From UBA7703 sp034926785 (GTDB taxonomy: Bacteria > Bacillota > Clostridia > Christensenellales > CAG-138), in NCBI GenBank assembly GCA_034926785.1, contig JAYFQU010000023.1, positions 10,211 through 74,210 of the forward strand: a stretch of 64,000 nt of DNA. Reading direction: 5' to 3'. Both the position numbers and the translations under genes were made by a program. Below, in pieces: positions 43,020-52,809 of the stretch; position 1 is the stretch's first letter, and each line of letters starts with the position of its first letter. The notes below the pieces were generated by a model. The model worked only from the letters and a program-made list of their open reading frames with translations. It ran no database searches and had not been told where the DNA came from.

Positions 43020-44099
43020 ATGCGACCTAAACGCTCCAACGTATACAAGGCGAATCTCGCGATCCTCGCCGTCATCATTATGGCGATCGTCACGCTTCTA
43101 AGCGTGTTTGTTTACCGCGCGCTGATTGCGCGCACCTTTAAGCTGGATGCAGGCGGAACCGAGTTTTATACCTACCATGTTGCCATGATCACGGAGTCGC
43201 ACGATGACCCGTTCTGGAAAAAAGTATGGTTGGCGGCCAAGGAAGAGGGCGCACTCAAGGACGCCTGCGTCGAGTGGGTCGGGAGCACGCTCACGGAACA
43301 ATATCCGCTCGCCTCTCTGATGGAGATGGCGATTGCCGCGAAGGTGGATGGCATCCTGATTCAGCCCGACGGCTCGGAGGAGATTAAGTCGCTGATCGCA
43401 CGCGCGATTGCCAACGGCATTCCCGTCATCACCATCATGACCGATGCGACGGACAGCGGTCGCCAGGGGTTCGTCGGTTACAATACCTACGACCTTGGAC
43501 AGCTCTATGGCCAGCAGGTGCTTGCCGCCATGGCGCAAACGCCTAACCCCTATCACGCCGTCATCCTCTTTGGCAACGATGTTTCCGAGAGCGTACAAAA
43601 CATCGTCTATTCCAGCATCAAGGAGCGGCTTGAAAGCAAGGACTGCACGCTGGACGTCGTCTCGATTGACAACAGCAATGTGTTCTCCGCCGAAGAAGCC
43701 ATTCGCGATCTGGTTGTTACCACCCCGTCCGCGGTGGCCAGCGAAAGCACCCCGCCGCTGCTCGGCAAAACCTATGGACCGGATATGCTGATCTGCCTGA
43801 ACGCAACCAACACCATCTGCGCCTATCAGGCGGTGGTCGATCATAACAAGGTCGGCCAGATTCAGATTCTGGGGTACTATGATTCGGACGAAATCCTGAC
43901 CGCTGTGGAAAAACGCATCATTCAGGCAACCGTCGCCGTGGACGCGCATCGCGTCGGCGCCTCCAGCCTCGATGCCCTGCTGGAATACCTTGAGGTGAAG
44001 CGTACGAGCGACTTTACGCCGGTCGGCCTTTCGCTGGTCACCGCGTCCAATGTCGCATCCTATCGCGAGAAGAGCGCGGGAACGGAGGAAGAACCATGA
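43020..44099 (+). CDS. Membrane-anchored sugar-binding sensor protein (XylFII-like)
   Basis: 359 residues from ATG 43020 (an ATG three codons earlier is also possible). Instead of a lipobox it has an uncleaved-looking membrane helix (LAILAVIIMAIVTLLSVFVY, about residues 12-31), then a Peripla_BP_4 domain: HVAMITESHDDPFWKKVWLAAKEEG, AIAAKVDGILIQPDGSEEI, ANGIPVITIMTDA. The stop overlaps the kinase start by four bases. Clostridium beijerinckii uses an equivalent XylFII-LytS-YesN set to sense D-xylose; the same role is inferred here. Confidence 0.82.
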   Translation: MRPKRSNVYKANLAILAVIIMAIVTLLSVFVYRALIARTFKLDAGGTEFYTYHVAMITESHDDPFWKKVWLAAKEEGALKDACVEWVGSTLTEQYPLASLMEMAIAAKVDGILIQPDGSEEIKSLIARAIANGIPVITIMTDATDSGRQGFVGYNTYDLGQLYGQQVLAAMAQTPNPYHAVILFGNDVSESVQNIVYSSIKERLESKDCTLDVVSIDNSNVFSAEEAIRDLVVTTPSAVASESTPPLLGKTYGPDMLICLNATNTICAYQAVVDHNKVGQIQILGYYDSDEILTAVEKRIIQATVAVDAHRVGASSLDALLEYLEVKRTSDFTPVGLSLVTASNVASYREKSAGTEEEP

Positions 44100-45604
44100 A
44101 GCTCCTCTCCCGCGTCCACCGCTGGTTCATCGATTCCCCTATTCGCACCAAGCTTGTCCTTGTTTTTGCGTTTACCATGTTCATGGTCGCGTTTGTCAAT
44201 ATCTACATGCATATCAGCGTCAACAGCGTCGTTGGCACCATCGATAAGGTCTATGCCAGCAACATCAGCCTCAATCAGCTCATGGGTGCGCTGGACGATG
44301 TTCAAAGCAATATGTTTCGATACTTGAACACCAAGAGCACGACCGCGCTTAACGACTATTATGTCAGCGAGCAGACCTATAGCGTGCAGATTGAAGCGCT
44401 CAACGGGCAGGCTACCGACAACGAACTGAAGCTCACGGAGAAAAACATCCGCAATATCTCCGAAGCCTACCTCAAGCTCGCCGCCTCGGCGGTCGCCGCC
44501 AAGCGCGGACGGGATGTTGAGCAATATCGCTCCATTTATGAGGAGGCCAGCAAACTATACGGCTATCTTGACACCTATATCAACGAACTCAACAACGCCC
44601 GCTTTAAGACCAATGCGGAGAGCTACAATACCCTGCGCACATCGCTCGGCTATATGCAGACCTTTGGCACCGTAATCCTTCTGGTTGCCATCACCGGCAA
44701 CACCATCGTGCTCCTCCTGCTCACCAGCACCATCACAAAGCCGCTGACCAAGCTCGCGCGGCAGGCGGGTCAGGTTGGCAAAGGAGAGTTTGACATCGAC
44801 TTCATCTCGGTGGAATCGCGCGATGAAGTTGGCGTCCTTGCCGATGCGTTCCGGCAGATGACGGCAAGTCTGCAGGAGCACGTCGAGGAATTTAAAACGC
44901 GCATGGCTGAGGAGAGCCGACTAAAGGAAACCCAGCTGCGCATGGAGAGCAGCCTGAAGGAAAGCCAACTGATCTTTCTGCAGTCGCAGATCAACCCGCA
45001 TTTTCTCTACAACACGCTCAACGCGGGCGCGCAGCTCGCGATGATGGAGGGCGCGGAGAAAACAACGCTCTTCATCGAAAATCTTGCGGACTTCTTCCGC
45101 TACAGCGTAAAGCGCACGGGCCAGGTTTCCAGTCTGGCCGACGAGATCAGTCAGGTTGAGACCTATCTGCACATCATCAACGTTCGTTTCTCGGACGAGA
45201 TACAGTATATCAAGCGCATCGAAGGCTTGGTGGAACGCGTCACGCTGCCCGGCGTCATCCTGCAGCCCATCGTGGAAAACGCGATCAACCACGGTTTGCG
45301 CGATGTAAAATGGCAAAAGCAGATCGCGCTGATCGCGCGTAAGGAGGAAACGCGCATCCTTGTCACCATAACGGATAACGGCAAGGGCATGACGCAGGAG
45401 GAAATCGAGGCCGTTCTCGTCGGCCAGCCGATCGCAATCGAAATGGATGGGCAGCAGCACCGCGGCACAGGCTTGAAGAACGTCATAGAGCGGCTGCGCA
45501 TCTATTACGGCCTGCACGATGTCTTTGAAATCATGAGCGACGGCCCCGGCCGCGGAACCGCCGTCACCATCATCATCCCGAAAAACGGCAATCACGCCAT
45601 ATAA
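44096..45604 (+). CDS. Sensor histidine kinase, LytS/YesM-like
   Basis: 502 residues. Membrane helices at about 20-39 and 190-212 flank an extracellular helical sensor of about 150 residues; HAMP (ITKPLTKLARQAGQVGKGEF), a coiled linker, QSQINPHFLYNTLNAGAQ with His302 as phosphorylation site, and an HATPase_c domain (LQPIVENAINHGLRD, TDNGKGM, GTGLKNVIERL). Expected to form a complex with the membrane-anchored binding protein encoded directly upstream. Confidence 0.93.
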   Translation: MKLLSRVHRWFIDSPIRTKLVLVFAFTMFMVAFVNIYMHISVNSVVGTIDKVYASNISLNQLMGALDDVQSNMFRYLNTKSTTALNDYYVSEQTYSVQIEALNGQATDNELKLTEKNIRNISEAYLKLAASAVAAKRGRDVEQYRSIYEEASKLYGYLDTYINELNNARFKTNAESYNTLRTSLGYMQTFGTVILLVAITGNTIVLLLLTSTITKPLTKLARQAGQVGKGEFDIDFISVESRDEVGVLADAFRQMTASLQEHVEEFKTRMAEESRLKETQLRMESSLKESQLIFLQSQINPHFLYNTLNAGAQLAMMEGAEKTTLFIENLADFFRYSVKRTGQVSSLADEISQVETYLHIINVRFSDEIQYIKRIEGLVERVTLPGVILQPIVENAINHGLRDVKWQKQIALIARKEETRILVTITDNGKGMTQEEIEAVLVGQPIAIEMDGQQHRGTGLKNVIERLRIYYGLHDVFEIMSDGPGRGTAVTIIIPKNGNHAI

Positions 45605-45628
45605 CCCAGGATTTACCGGAGAAGAGAT

Positions 45629-47230
45629 ATGTATAAAATTCTGCTGGCGGACGACGAAGGCATCGAGCTCGACGCTCTCACGTTCATCCTCGAAAAAAAC
45701 TTCCCAGGCCAATGCACCATCGAGACGGCGAAGACCGGCTATGACGCGGTGGAGCTCTCGGAGCGCTTTCGCCCGGATATCGCGGTGATGGATATCCGAA
45801 TGCCCGGCATCAACGGCATGGAGGCCATTCAGGCGATTCAGGCGATCTCCCCCGGCATCCTCTTCATTGTTTTGACCGCCTATGACAAGTTTGAGTACGC
45901 TAAGGAGGCAATCCGCCTCTCGGTGTTCGACTTTTTAACAAAGCCCGTCAACCGTCTGGTCTTTGCGGACGTGATCCGCCGCGCGATGACCAAGGTGGAC
46001 GCGGAGCGAAAGGCGCGCACCGTTGCTCTCAAGACGCGCGAGCGCATGGAGAATATGTTACCCGTGCTGGAAAACAGCTTTATCTACATGCTGCTGATGC
46101 AAAGCGACGATCCGGCCGCGTATACGCGCCTCTTCGATATGCTGGGCATCGATTCCAGTTCGGCTACCGTCATGGTTCTGGAACTCACGAAGATGATCGG
46201 CGGGGATATTCTGGATCTCGACATTAAGGCGAGCGAGGTATATTCCTCCATTCGCGGGCTCGTGAAAGAATCGTTTGTCTGTGTGGTCGGCCCCGCGATG
46301 GCAAACCGGGTAATCGTGGTTCGCCCCGCCGCGGAATCGGAGAACGAATACTACGAACGCCTCCTGCTGATTGAGCAGGGACGCGCGCTGGCGCACCGCG
46401 TGGAGGATAAGATCGGCGTGGAGTGCAAGCTCGGCATCGGCTCCACCGTCCGCCTCAATAAGCTTTGCGAGAGCTACGCGCAGGCGGTTAAAGCCGTAAA
46501 GCACTGTAAGGGCATCGTGTCCCATTTTAACGATCTCCCCATCGTGTCCGATTATGAAACCGGCTATCCTGCCGAGCGGGAAAAGCACCTGGAGGAGATG
46601 ATTGTAAAGGGCGACGCACAGGCGGCGTCCGCGGATGCCGAACAGTTTTTTCAATGGATGGTGGAACGCTATCCCGACCATGACATGGCGATTCGCCTGA
46701 AGGTGCTGGAGTTCGTCATGCGCGCGGAATACAGCGTGTTTCACGAAGGCGGCGGTATTAAATATCATTTTTTGGATCGCGAGGATTACCTGCAAACCGT
46801 ACTCGCTGCCGAAAACTTTGAGGAGCTCAAGGGTTGGTTCATGCGAAAGATTGCAGAGTGCGCGCGCAATGTCAACACCAAGGCGGATGAAAAAGCAAAC
46901 CGCGTCATCGCCAAGGCGCGCGCTTTTATCGACCGGAACTTTAACCGCGACCTCACGCTGGAGGAGGTTTCGCGCGAAGTGCATGTGAGCCCCTACTATT
47001 TCAGCAAGCTTTTTAAGGAGCAGACGGGCGACAATTTCATCAATTACCTGACGCTCAAGCGCGTGGAGACGGCAAAGCAGCTGCTGGCGGACGGGCGGCT
47101 CAACATCAAGAACATCTGCACGGAAATCGGCTATAACGACCCGAACTATTTTTCGCGCCTCTTCAAGCGATTTGAGGGTGTAACCCCTTCGGAGTACCGC
47201 GAACAGGTGCTCCAGATTCCGCAGGATTAA
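45629..47230 (+). CDS. Response regulator with AraC-type DNA-binding domain (YesN-like)
   Basis: 533 residues. Receiver: D8/D9, phosphoacceptor D55 (DIAVMDIRMPG), K near 105 (FLTKPV). Middle region about 130-420 of unclear fold. Two AraC helix-turn-helices at the C-terminus (VSREVHVSPYYFSKLFKEQTG and CTEIGYNDPNYFSRLFKRFEG, then TPSEYR). Likely activates the downstream transporter and xylose isomerase genes. Confidence 0.93.
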   Translation: MYKILLADDEGIELDALTFILEKNFPGQCTIETAKTGYDAVELSERFRPDIAVMDIRMPGINGMEAIQAIQAISPGILFIVLTAYDKFEYAKEAIRLSVFDFLTKPVNRLVFADVIRRAMTKVDAERKARTVALKTRERMENMLPVLENSFIYMLLMQSDDPAAYTRLFDMLGIDSSSATVMVLELTKMIGGDILDLDIKASEVYSSIRGLVKESFVCVVGPAMANRVIVVRPAAESENEYYERLLLIEQGRALAHRVEDKIGVECKLGIGSTVRLNKLCESYAQAVKAVKHCKGIVSHFNDLPIVSDYETGYPAEREKHLEEMIVKGDAQAASADAEQFFQWMVERYPDHDMAIRLKVLEFVMRAEYSVFHEGGGIKYHFLDREDYLQTVLAAENFEELKGWFMRKIAECARNVNTKADEKANRVIAKARAFIDRNFNRDLTLEEVSREVHVSPYYFSKLFKEQTGDNFINYLTLKRVETAKQLLADGRLNIKNICTEIGYNDPNYFSRLFKRFEGVTPSEYREQVLQIPQD

Positions 47231-47326
47231 TCCGCTTAAAGGCGCGTTGCTTACAGATCCCCAGCATCGGGATCCCTGCGCAAGCGAGTTGATACTTCAT
47301 CCCTTCTAAAATGGACGGAGGCGAGC

Positions 47327-48379
47327 ATGATGAAAACTTCCCTTTCTTTCAGACGGGCGTTTGCGCTTCTCGCGTTGCTTGCGCTCATGCTGTCAATAGC
47401 GGTGGGCTGCGGCGGCGAGCATTCGGAGGCGGATAAAGCGCCTGCGGGCGCTGACGTGCCGCTCATCGGATTTTCGCTGGATTCGTTTCTCATCGAACGC
47501 TGGCAGCGGGACCGGGATGTATTCGTTTCAACCGCGAGCGAACTTGGCGCCGAAGTAAATGTGCAAATCGCAAACGGCAGTTCCAAGGAGCAGATCGCGC
47601 AGATCGAGTACTTTATTCAAAAGGGCGTGGATGCAATCGTCGTTGTTGCCGTTGATTGTTACGGGCTCTCGGATATCATCAAAAAGGCGCACGACGCCGG
47701 CATCTATATCATCGCATATGACCGTTTGGTCATGAATGCAAACGTGGATCTGTATATCTCCTTTGACAACGAGATGGTCGGAACCATGATGGCGGAGGCG
47801 CTGGTCAGCAGCGTGCCGAGCGGCGGAAATATCCTGAGCATCGCGGGCTCGCCGTCGGATCAAAATGTCGCGCAGGCGCAGAAGGGATTTGACGCGGTCA
47901 TCAACAAGAGCACGCTTCATGTCATCGTGCAGGAGTACGCGCCAAACTGGCTGGCAGAGACGGCTTACAACGTGGTGAACAAGGCGATCTCCTCCGGCAT
48001 GACCTTCAGCGGCGTCCGCTGCGGTAACGACGACCTTGCAAGCCAGGCGTTCCTCGCGCTTTCCGAGCATCGCCTCGCCAGCGCGGTCAAGCTGGTCGGG
48101 CAGGATGCGGATCTCGCGGCCTGCCAGCGCATTGTCGAAGGCACGCAGCTCATGACCGTCTATAAGCCCGTGGAGAAGCTCGCAAAGGAGGCGGCGGAGC
48201 GCACCGTCCGCATGATTCAGGGGGATAAGGAGGAAGCTTCCACCAGCATCTTCGACGGTACCTACTATGTTCCGTATGAGAAACTTTCCCCAATCATGGT
48301 CACGCGCGATAATATTGACGAAGTGATCATCAACGGTGGGTTCCACCGGCGGGAACAGGTTTACCTGAATCTTGGCTGA
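47327..48379 (+). CDS. Sugar-binding lipoprotein (XylF-like)
   Basis: 350 residues; GGAGG precedes ATG 47327 and 47330. Signal peptide with lipobox AVGC (cysteine 28). Peripla_BP_4 fold similar to D-xylose-binding proteins: RWQRDRDVFVSTASELGAEV, EYFIQKGVDAIVVVAVDCYGL, AHDAGIYIIAYDRLVMNANVDLYISFDN (split). It lies between the regulator and the main transporter receptor, so it may be a second sensor, a decoy, or an alternative receptor for the permease. Confidence 0.85.
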   Translation: MMKTSLSFRRAFALLALLALMLSIAVGCGGEHSEADKAPAGADVPLIGFSLDSFLIERWQRDRDVFVSTASELGAEVNVQIANGSSKEQIAQIEYFIQKGVDAIVVVAVDCYGLSDIIKKAHDAGIYIIAYDRLVMNANVDLYISFDNEMVGTMMAEALVSSVPSGGNILSIAGSPSDQNVAQAQKGFDAVINKSTLHVIVQEYAPNWLAETAYNVVNKAISSGMTFSGVRCGNDDLASQAFLALSEHRLASAVKLVGQDADLAACQRIVEGTQLMTVYKPVEKLAKEAAERTVRMIQGDKEEASTSIFDGTYYVPYEKLSPIMVTRDNIDEVIINGGFHRREQVYLNLG

Positions 48380-48491
48380 TTCTATTTGTCTGTAGCGTCG
48401 CAGATCCTCTGGAAAGCATCCGATTGATTTCGGGTGTTTTCTTTCATTTCATAGCACATTATTGATAAGCAGGATATTTTTGCGCTTAGTT

Positions 48492-48521
48492 TTTCCATGC
48501 CGTGCAATAATTTGCTATAAC
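48492..48521 (+). promoter_or_regulatory. Candidate promoter before the ChvE-type gene
   Basis: TTTCCA (48492-48497), 18-base spacer, TATAAC (48516-48521). A second, weaker pair (TTGCAA 48586, TAGATA 48609) is nearer the gene. The 48380-48668 gap is AT-rich and is the logical place for binding of the AraC-type regulator; no repeat pair was certain enough to name. Confidence 0.35.
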
Positions 48522-48668
48522 TAAACAGATCAAATAAAAATAAGCCAATTTTAATCAGATTTTTACAGAATTCTCCTCTTTCTGATTGCAAATCGCTGTG
48601 ATAGCTTGTAGATACAGCCAAGTAGGCCATATCAAACACATCTTATCTTAAGGAGGAGAAACTATCAC

Positions 48669-49784
48669 ATGAAAAAGTTCTTTAGCGTTCTCTTGGTCGT
48701 CGCAATGCTGTTTGCGTTAGCAGCCTGCGCCGCGCCCGCCGCACCGGCAGCGACCGAAGCTCCCGCGGCAGCGACCGAAGCTCCCGCCGCAACCGAAGCC
48801 CCTGCGGCAGTACCGTTCGTTGGTATCTCGATGCCGACGCAGGATCTGCAGCGTTGGAATCAAGATGGCGCGAACATGAAGGAAAAGTTCGAAGCCGCTG
48901 GTTACAAAGTTGATCTGCAGTATGCCAACAACGAAGTTGCCACCCAGGTTAGCCAGATCGAAAACATGATCTCCGCCGGCGTGAATGCTCTCGTCATCGC
49001 GGCAATCGACGGCAAAACGCTGACCTCCGTTCTCGCAACCGCCAAGGATGCGGGCATCTATGTCATCGCCTATGACCGTCTGATCATGGACACCGACGCT
49101 GTCAACTACTACTGCACATTTGATAACTACATGGTCGGCACGATTCAGGGCCAGTACATCAAGGATCAGCTCAAGCTTGACGCAGGCGGCGCGTACAACA
49201 TGGAAATCACCGCCGGCGACCCGGCCGACAACAACGCCCTCTTCTTCTATCAGGGTGCAATCGATGTCCTCCAGCCCTACATTGACAGCGGCGTGCTGAA
49301 GGTTGTCTCCGGTCAGGTTGCGTTTGCCGATGTCGCCACCGCTGCGTGGAGCACGGAAACCTCCCAGGCTCGTATGGAAGCCATCCTCGCGTCCTACTAT
49401 GCCGATGGCACGCAGCTGGATGCCTGCCTCTGCTCGAACGACTCCACCGCCAAGGGCGTAACGAACGCTCTGGCCAGCTCCTACACCGGCAAGTACCCGA
49501 TCGTTACCGGTCAGGATTGCGACATTGCCAACACCAAGGACATCATCGCCGGCAAACAGTCCATGTCCATCTTCAAGGACACCCGTACCCTTGCGGCGCA
49601 GACCGTCACGATGGTCAGCGACCTGCTCGCGGGCAAGACGCCGGAAGTCAACGACACCAAGACCTATAACAACGGCACGGGCATCATCCCGACCTTCCTC
49701 TGCGCGCCGGTATTCGCGGATATCAACAACTACAAAGAGCTGCTGATCGACTCCGGTTACTACACCGCAGACCAGCTCAAATAA
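48669..49784 (+). CDS. chvE: Multiple-monosaccharide ABC transporter substrate-binding lipoprotein (ChvE-type)
   Basis: 371 residues; strong AAGGAGGAG ribosome site. Lipobox cysteine 20 and an ATEAPAA-repeat linker. The mature part matches ChvE-family features closely: GISMPTQDLQRWNQDG, ANNEVATQVSQIENMISAGV, VIAYDRLIMDTDAVNYY, GDPADNNALFFYQGAIDVLQ, GKQSMSIFKDTRTLA, GKTPEVNDTKTYNNG. Such proteins bind several aldoses including xylose, glucose and galactose. A strong stem-loop follows. Confidence 0.93.
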   Translation: MKKFFSVLLVVAMLFALAACAAPAAPAATEAPAAATEAPAATEAPAAVPFVGISMPTQDLQRWNQDGANMKEKFEAAGYKVDLQYANNEVATQVSQIENMISAGVNALVIAAIDGKTLTSVLATAKDAGIYVIAYDRLIMDTDAVNYYCTFDNYMVGTIQGQYIKDQLKLDAGGAYNMEITAGDPADNNALFFYQGAIDVLQPYIDSGVLKVVSGQVAFADVATAAWSTETSQARMEAILASYYADGTQLDACLCSNDSTAKGVTNALASSYTGKYPIVTGQDCDIANTKDIIAGKQSMSIFKDTRTLAAQTVTMVSDLLAGKTPEVNDTKTYNNGTGIIPTFLCAPVFADINNYKELLIDSGYYTADQLK

Positions 49785-49810
49785 TTCAAGCGTAACTCTA
49801 TCTTTACCGG

Positions 49811-49852
49811 TCGAAGGGCGGGCGGTTACCCGCCCGCCCTTCGAAAGTTTTT
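49811..49852 (+). terminator. Strong intergenic terminator/attenuator after the ChvE-type gene
   Basis: A perfect 15-bp stem, 49811-49825 with 49830-49844 (TCGAAGGGCGGGCGG), TTAC loop, then AAG and a T5 run at 49848-49852. It lies between the binding-protein gene and its ATPase gene, so it probably lowers transporter-core expression relative to the receptor. Confidence 0.85.
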
Positions 49853-49994
49853 CCCTTGCCGGGTTTTCGGTGCGTCAGAGCAGGTTGATAAGGGCCGTGT
49901 GGCGCAGCGAAAACTTTGCAGGCAGTCACAATTCAGAGAAGACTCCGCATTCTATTAATCACCTATATTGGAATACGCATCTTGGAGGAGAAAC

Positions 49995-51533
49995 ATGTCG
50001 GACCACATTCTTGAAATGAGGCATATCACCAAAGAATTCCCGGGCGTAAAAGCGCTGGATGACGTCAGTCTGGAGGTTCGCCGCGGCGAAATCCACGCGT
50101 TGGTTGGCGAAAACGGCGCGGGAAAATCCACGCTGATGAACGTGCTCTCCGGTATCTATCCCTACGGCAGCTATAGCGGGGAAATTGCTTATAATGGCGC
50201 CCCTTGCCACTTCATGAAGATTCGCGACAGCGAAACCTGCGGTATCGTCATCATCCATCAGGAGCTGGCGCTGGTTCCCTACCTGTCTATCGCGGAAAAT
50301 ATCTTCCTCGGCAATGAACGCGGCAGTTCTGTCAATATTGACTGGAACGAGACCTATGCTAAGGCGGATGAGCTCCTGAAGATCGTTGGCCTGAATGAAT
50401 CGTCTCATACGCTGATTAAGGATATCAGCGTCGGCAAACAGCAGTTGGTTGAAATCGCCAAAGCGCTGTCGAAAAACGTGCAGCTGCTCATTCTCGATGA
50501 GCCGACCGCCTCTCTCAACGAGAGCGATTCCATGAAACTCTTGAATCTCCTCAAGGATTTTAAGAAAAAGGGCGTTACCTCCATCATCATCTCCCATAAA
50601 CTCAATGAAATCGCCTATGTTGCGGATCAGATTACGATCATTCGCGACGGCGCGGTCATCGAAACCCTCGATATGGCCGTCACCAAGGTGGATGAACCGC
50701 GCATCATCCGCGGCATGGTCGGCCGCGAGCTGACCAATCGGTTCCCGCCCCGCGAACATCATGTATCGGACGAAGTGGTGCTTGAGGTAGATCATTGGTC
50801 GGTGCAGCATGCGCTGTATTCGGATCGTACGGTTGTTGACGATGTCTCCTTCCATCTCAAGAAAGGCGAGGTCGTCGGCATTGCAGGGCTTATGGGCGCG
50901 GGCAGAACGGAACTCGCCATGAGCATCTTCGGCAAAAGCTACGGCAACGATATTCGCGGAACGCTGAAGATCCACGGCAAAGAGGTCACGCTGCACAATG
51001 AACGGGATGCCATTCGGCACGGCCTTGCCTACGCAACCGAGGATCGCAAGGGAAACGGATTGATTCTATCCAATCCCATCCGCGTCAACACCACGCTTGC
51101 ACGGCTGGATAAGGTGAGCCATCACCATGTGCTCGACCTCGATCTTGAGCACAAGATGGCCGTCAGCATGAAGGACAAGCTGGGAATCAAGAGCCCATCT
51201 GTTGAGCAGGATGTTGGAAATCTCTCGGGCGGAAATCAGCAAAAGGTGCTGCTCTCCAAGTGGATGTTCGCCGAACCGGATATCCTGATTCTGGACGAAC
51301 CAACGCGCGGCATCGACGTCGGCGCTAAATACGAAATCTACTGCATCATCAACGACCTGGTTGCAGCAGGCAAATCCGTCATCATGATCTCTTCGGAAAT
51401 GCCGGAAGTGCTCGGCATGTGTGATCGAATCTATGTGATGAGCGAAGCGAAAATCGTCGGTGAGATGGATGCGCGAAACGCCACACAAGAGCTTATTATG
51501 TCCAGCATACTCAGCGTAAACAAAGGAGCTTAA
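49995..51533 (+). CDS. mmsA: Multiple-monosaccharide ABC transporter ATPase (MmsA/GguA-like)
   Basis: 512 residues from ATG 49995 (GGAGGAG 6 bases upstream). Two nucleotide-binding domains: first with GENGAGKSTLMNVLSG, IIHQELALVPYLSIAENIFLG and LLILDEPTASLNE; second with AGLMGAGRTELAMSIFG, YATEDRKGNGLIL, LSGGNQQKVLLSKWMF and ILILDEPTRGIDVGAK. Overall like XylG/GguA. Confidence 0.94.
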   Translation: MSDHILEMRHITKEFPGVKALDDVSLEVRRGEIHALVGENGAGKSTLMNVLSGIYPYGSYSGEIAYNGAPCHFMKIRDSETCGIVIIHQELALVPYLSIAENIFLGNERGSSVNIDWNETYAKADELLKIVGLNESSHTLIKDISVGKQQLVEIAKALSKNVQLLILDEPTASLNESDSMKLLNLLKDFKKKGVTSIIISHKLNEIAYVADQITIIRDGAVIETLDMAVTKVDEPRIIRGMVGRELTNRFPPREHHVSDEVVLEVDHWSVQHALYSDRTVVDDVSFHLKKGEVVGIAGLMGAGRTELAMSIFGKSYGNDIRGTLKIHGKEVTLHNERDAIRHGLAYATEDRKGNGLILSNPIRVNTTLARLDKVSHHHVLDLDLEHKMAVSMKDKLGIKSPSVEQDVGNLSGGNQQKVLLSKWMFAEPDILILDEPTRGIDVGAKYEIYCIINDLVAAGKSVIMISSEMPEVLGMCDRIYVMSEAKIVGEMDARNATQELIMSSILSVNKGA

Positions 51534-51536
51534 ACC

Positions 51537-52730
51537 ATGAGCAGCAAAAATGCAGCAGTCTGGGAAAAAACCAAATCATTTCTTTTGAAGAACACGATGG
51601 TGATCGCGCTCGTCCTCGTGTACCTGTTCTTCATCGTCAAATCGGAAGGACGCATGTTCCTGCCGCAGAACGTCAACAACCTGATCATGCAGAACTCCTA
51701 CGTGGTCATCCTCGCGGTCGGCATGCTCCTTTGCATTCTGACCGGCGGCAATATTGACCTCTCCGTCGGCGCTACGGTGTGCCTCGTCGGCGCAATCGCC
51801 GGCGTGCTGATGGTCAATATGGGATGGAATATCTATCTCGTCATGATCATCTGTCTCCTGATCGGCACCGCAATCGGCGTTTGGCAAGGATTTTGGATCG
51901 CCTATGTACGCGTTCCCCCATTCATTGTTACCCTCGCCGGCATGCTTCTCTTCCGCGGACTTGCGCAGGCAATTCTAGGCGGTCTGACCATCTCCGGCTT
52001 CTCCGAAGATTATCTCTCCATTTTCAATAACTACGTTAATATCCCCGCATTGGACAGCGGCACAATGAAGTATTCCGCGATCATCTTTGGCATTCTCTGC
52101 TGTCTGGTCTTCATCGTCGCGTCCATCATGACCAACCTCAGCAAAAAACGCAAAGGATATTCCGCAGAAAAGCCTTTCTCGCTGTACGCCAAGATTATCC
52201 TGATTTGCGCAATCGTCATGCTGCTCATGTACAAGCTCTCGCTCTATAAGGGCATCCCGTACATTCTGCTCTGGCTGATCGTTATTGTCGCAATCTATAC
52301 CTACATCACGGCGAAGACCACGTTTGGCCGCCATTTCTATGCCCTCGGCGGAAATGAGAAGGCGACCAAGCTCTCCGGTATCAACACCAATCGCATCTAT
52401 TTTTCGGCCTACGTCAACGTCTCCTTCCTGAGCGCTCTTGCCGCTCTGGTCGTCGCAGCCCGCTTCACCTCCGCGAACCCCGCCGCAGGCACCAACTATG
52501 AGCTCGATGCCATCGGCTCCTGCTTCATCGGCGGCGCCTCCGCTTACGGCGGCATCGGCAAAGTCAGCGGCGCAGTCGTCGGCGCGGTGCTCATGGGCGT
52601 GCTGAACCTCGGCATGAACATCATCGGCGTGGACTCGAACTTCCAGAAGGTTGTCAAAGGCGCCGTTCTTCTCGTCGCGGTTATCTTTGACGTCGTCTCC
52701 AAGCGCAGAGCCATCAAGTCTCTCGCATAA
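51537..52730 (+). CDS. mmsB: Multiple-monosaccharide ABC transporter permease (MmsB/GguB-like)
   Basis: 397 residues, three bases after the ATPase gene. RbsC-type permease with CILTGGNIDLSVGATVCLVGAI, VRVPPFIVTLAGMLLFRGL and a longer central loop (SKKRKGYSAEKPFSLYAK) characteristic of the XylH/GguB branch; GRHFYALGGNEKATKLSGIN near the C-terminal third. About 11 membrane helices. Confidence 0.93.
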   Translation: MSSKNAAVWEKTKSFLLKNTMVIALVLVYLFFIVKSEGRMFLPQNVNNLIMQNSYVVILAVGMLLCILTGGNIDLSVGATVCLVGAIAGVLMVNMGWNIYLVMIICLLIGTAIGVWQGFWIAYVRVPPFIVTLAGMLLFRGLAQAILGGLTISGFSEDYLSIFNNYVNIPALDSGTMKYSAIIFGILCCLVFIVASIMTNLSKKRKGYSAEKPFSLYAKIILICAIVMLLMYKLSLYKGIPYILLWLIVIVAIYTYITAKTTFGRHFYALGGNEKATKLSGINTNRIYFSAYVNVSFLSALAALVVAARFTSANPAAGTNYELDAIGSCFIGGASAYGGIGKVSGAVVGAVLMGVLNLGMNIIGVDSNFQKVVKGAVLLVAVIFDVVSKRRAIKSLA

Positions 52731-52809
52731 CCCCCCCCACTCACCGATGATATCCGGCGCAAACGCGCGCCGGCGGTCAACGGAATTTACCAAAGGAGCA
52801 CATGCAATC

